Source of the DNA: a bacterium
Lineage (GTDB): Bacteria; Patescibacteriota; Minisyncoccia; Phycocordibacterales; VMEP01
Assembly (NCBI GenBank): GCA_030699625.1
Contig: JAUYLU010000017.1
Span: 1-12,545, forward strand
DNA: 12,545 nucleotides
Direction: 5' to 3'
The notes under the pieces were generated by a model. The model searched no databases. It was not told the origin of the DNA and saw only the letters and a program-made list of their open reading frames with translations. Numbering within the stretch: the stretch's first letter is position 1; the number at the start of each line of letters is the position of its first letter. The position numbers were made by a program, and so were the translations under genes. This document shows, one piece after another, positions 12,452 to 12,545 of this stretch.

Positions 12452-12545
12452 CATGAGTCCCGTAGTAGAAAATGGCATGGGGGACAGCGCTTCGCGCGTT
12501 TGCATGAAAACATTCGAAAGAGCAACTAAATTAAATATGGCCACA

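Noticed and set aside
12452-12545. A third trefoil element or the start of the next gene in the window tail
   Set aside because: The tail has GAAAGAGCAACTAAAT, vaguely like the element's A-rich core, but no P1 arms. An ATG at 12537 shows only three codons and lacks a convincing -10, so neither call is supported.
1-12545. CRISPR arrays, tRNA or rRNA genes
   Set aside because: No regularly spaced repeats, tRNA-like cloverleaf with CCA end, or rRNA signature was seen. The trefoil element is not tRNA-like in sequence.

Overview
The window looks like a chromosomal piece of a GC-rich member of the Patescibacteria/Candidate Phyla Radiation, most likely a Parcubacteria-type lineage. This placement is inferred from small compact genes, an archaeal-type aspartyl-tRNA synthetase, a divergent MraY, and promoters set so close to the ATG that leaderless mRNAs are expected. 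TGA is used as an ordinary stop (for example dnaJ, scpA, scpB, mraY), so recoded UGA lineages are unlikely.

Layout on the + strand: the C-terminal two thirds of dnaK (1-1232), a weak terminator, then dnaJ with its own promoter and a NADAR-family gene 4 bp behind it. Next comes an apparently self-contained transcription unit (promoter, Shine-Dalgarno, terminator) for a 409-aa protein resembling cyanobacterial acyl-ACP reductase. It is followed by an orphan membrane histidine kinase, then trpS, a 74-aa unknown protein and aspS. A bidirectional terminator separates aspS from a convergent 90-aa Cys-rich minus-strand gene (8416-8688). The last block is scpA, scpB (condensin kleisin and partner), a D,D-carboxypeptidase overlapping scpB by 4 bp, and mraY with its own promoter. 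So chromosome segregation and peptidoglycan synthesis sit side by side.

The most notable feature is a 148-169 bp element present twice, once exactly at the start codon of scpA (8823-8991) and once exactly at the start codon of scpB (9733-9880). Both copies have 13-14 bp terminal inverted repeats, fold as a three-way junction with compensatory changes in one arm, and share an A-rich core. Each is flanked by a perfect 4-bp duplication that includes an ATG (ATGG...ATGG and ATGA...ATGA). Removing the element with one duplicate restores, for scpA, the leaderless promoter-to-ATG spacing seen at other genes here, and for scpB an ATGA stop/start overlap with scpA. This points to a start-codon-targeting mobile element, possibly an RNA element that splices out or controls translation. 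I do not recognise it as a known class.

Leaderless promoter geometry (a -10 hexamer ending 6-8 nt before the ATG) recurs at dnaJ, trpS, mraY, the histidine kinase and probably aspS. By contrast the acyl-ACP-reductase-like gene and the 90-aa minus-strand gene have clear Shine-Dalgarno sequences. The segment of about 2830-5035 also has different codon choices from its surroundings, suggesting transfer.
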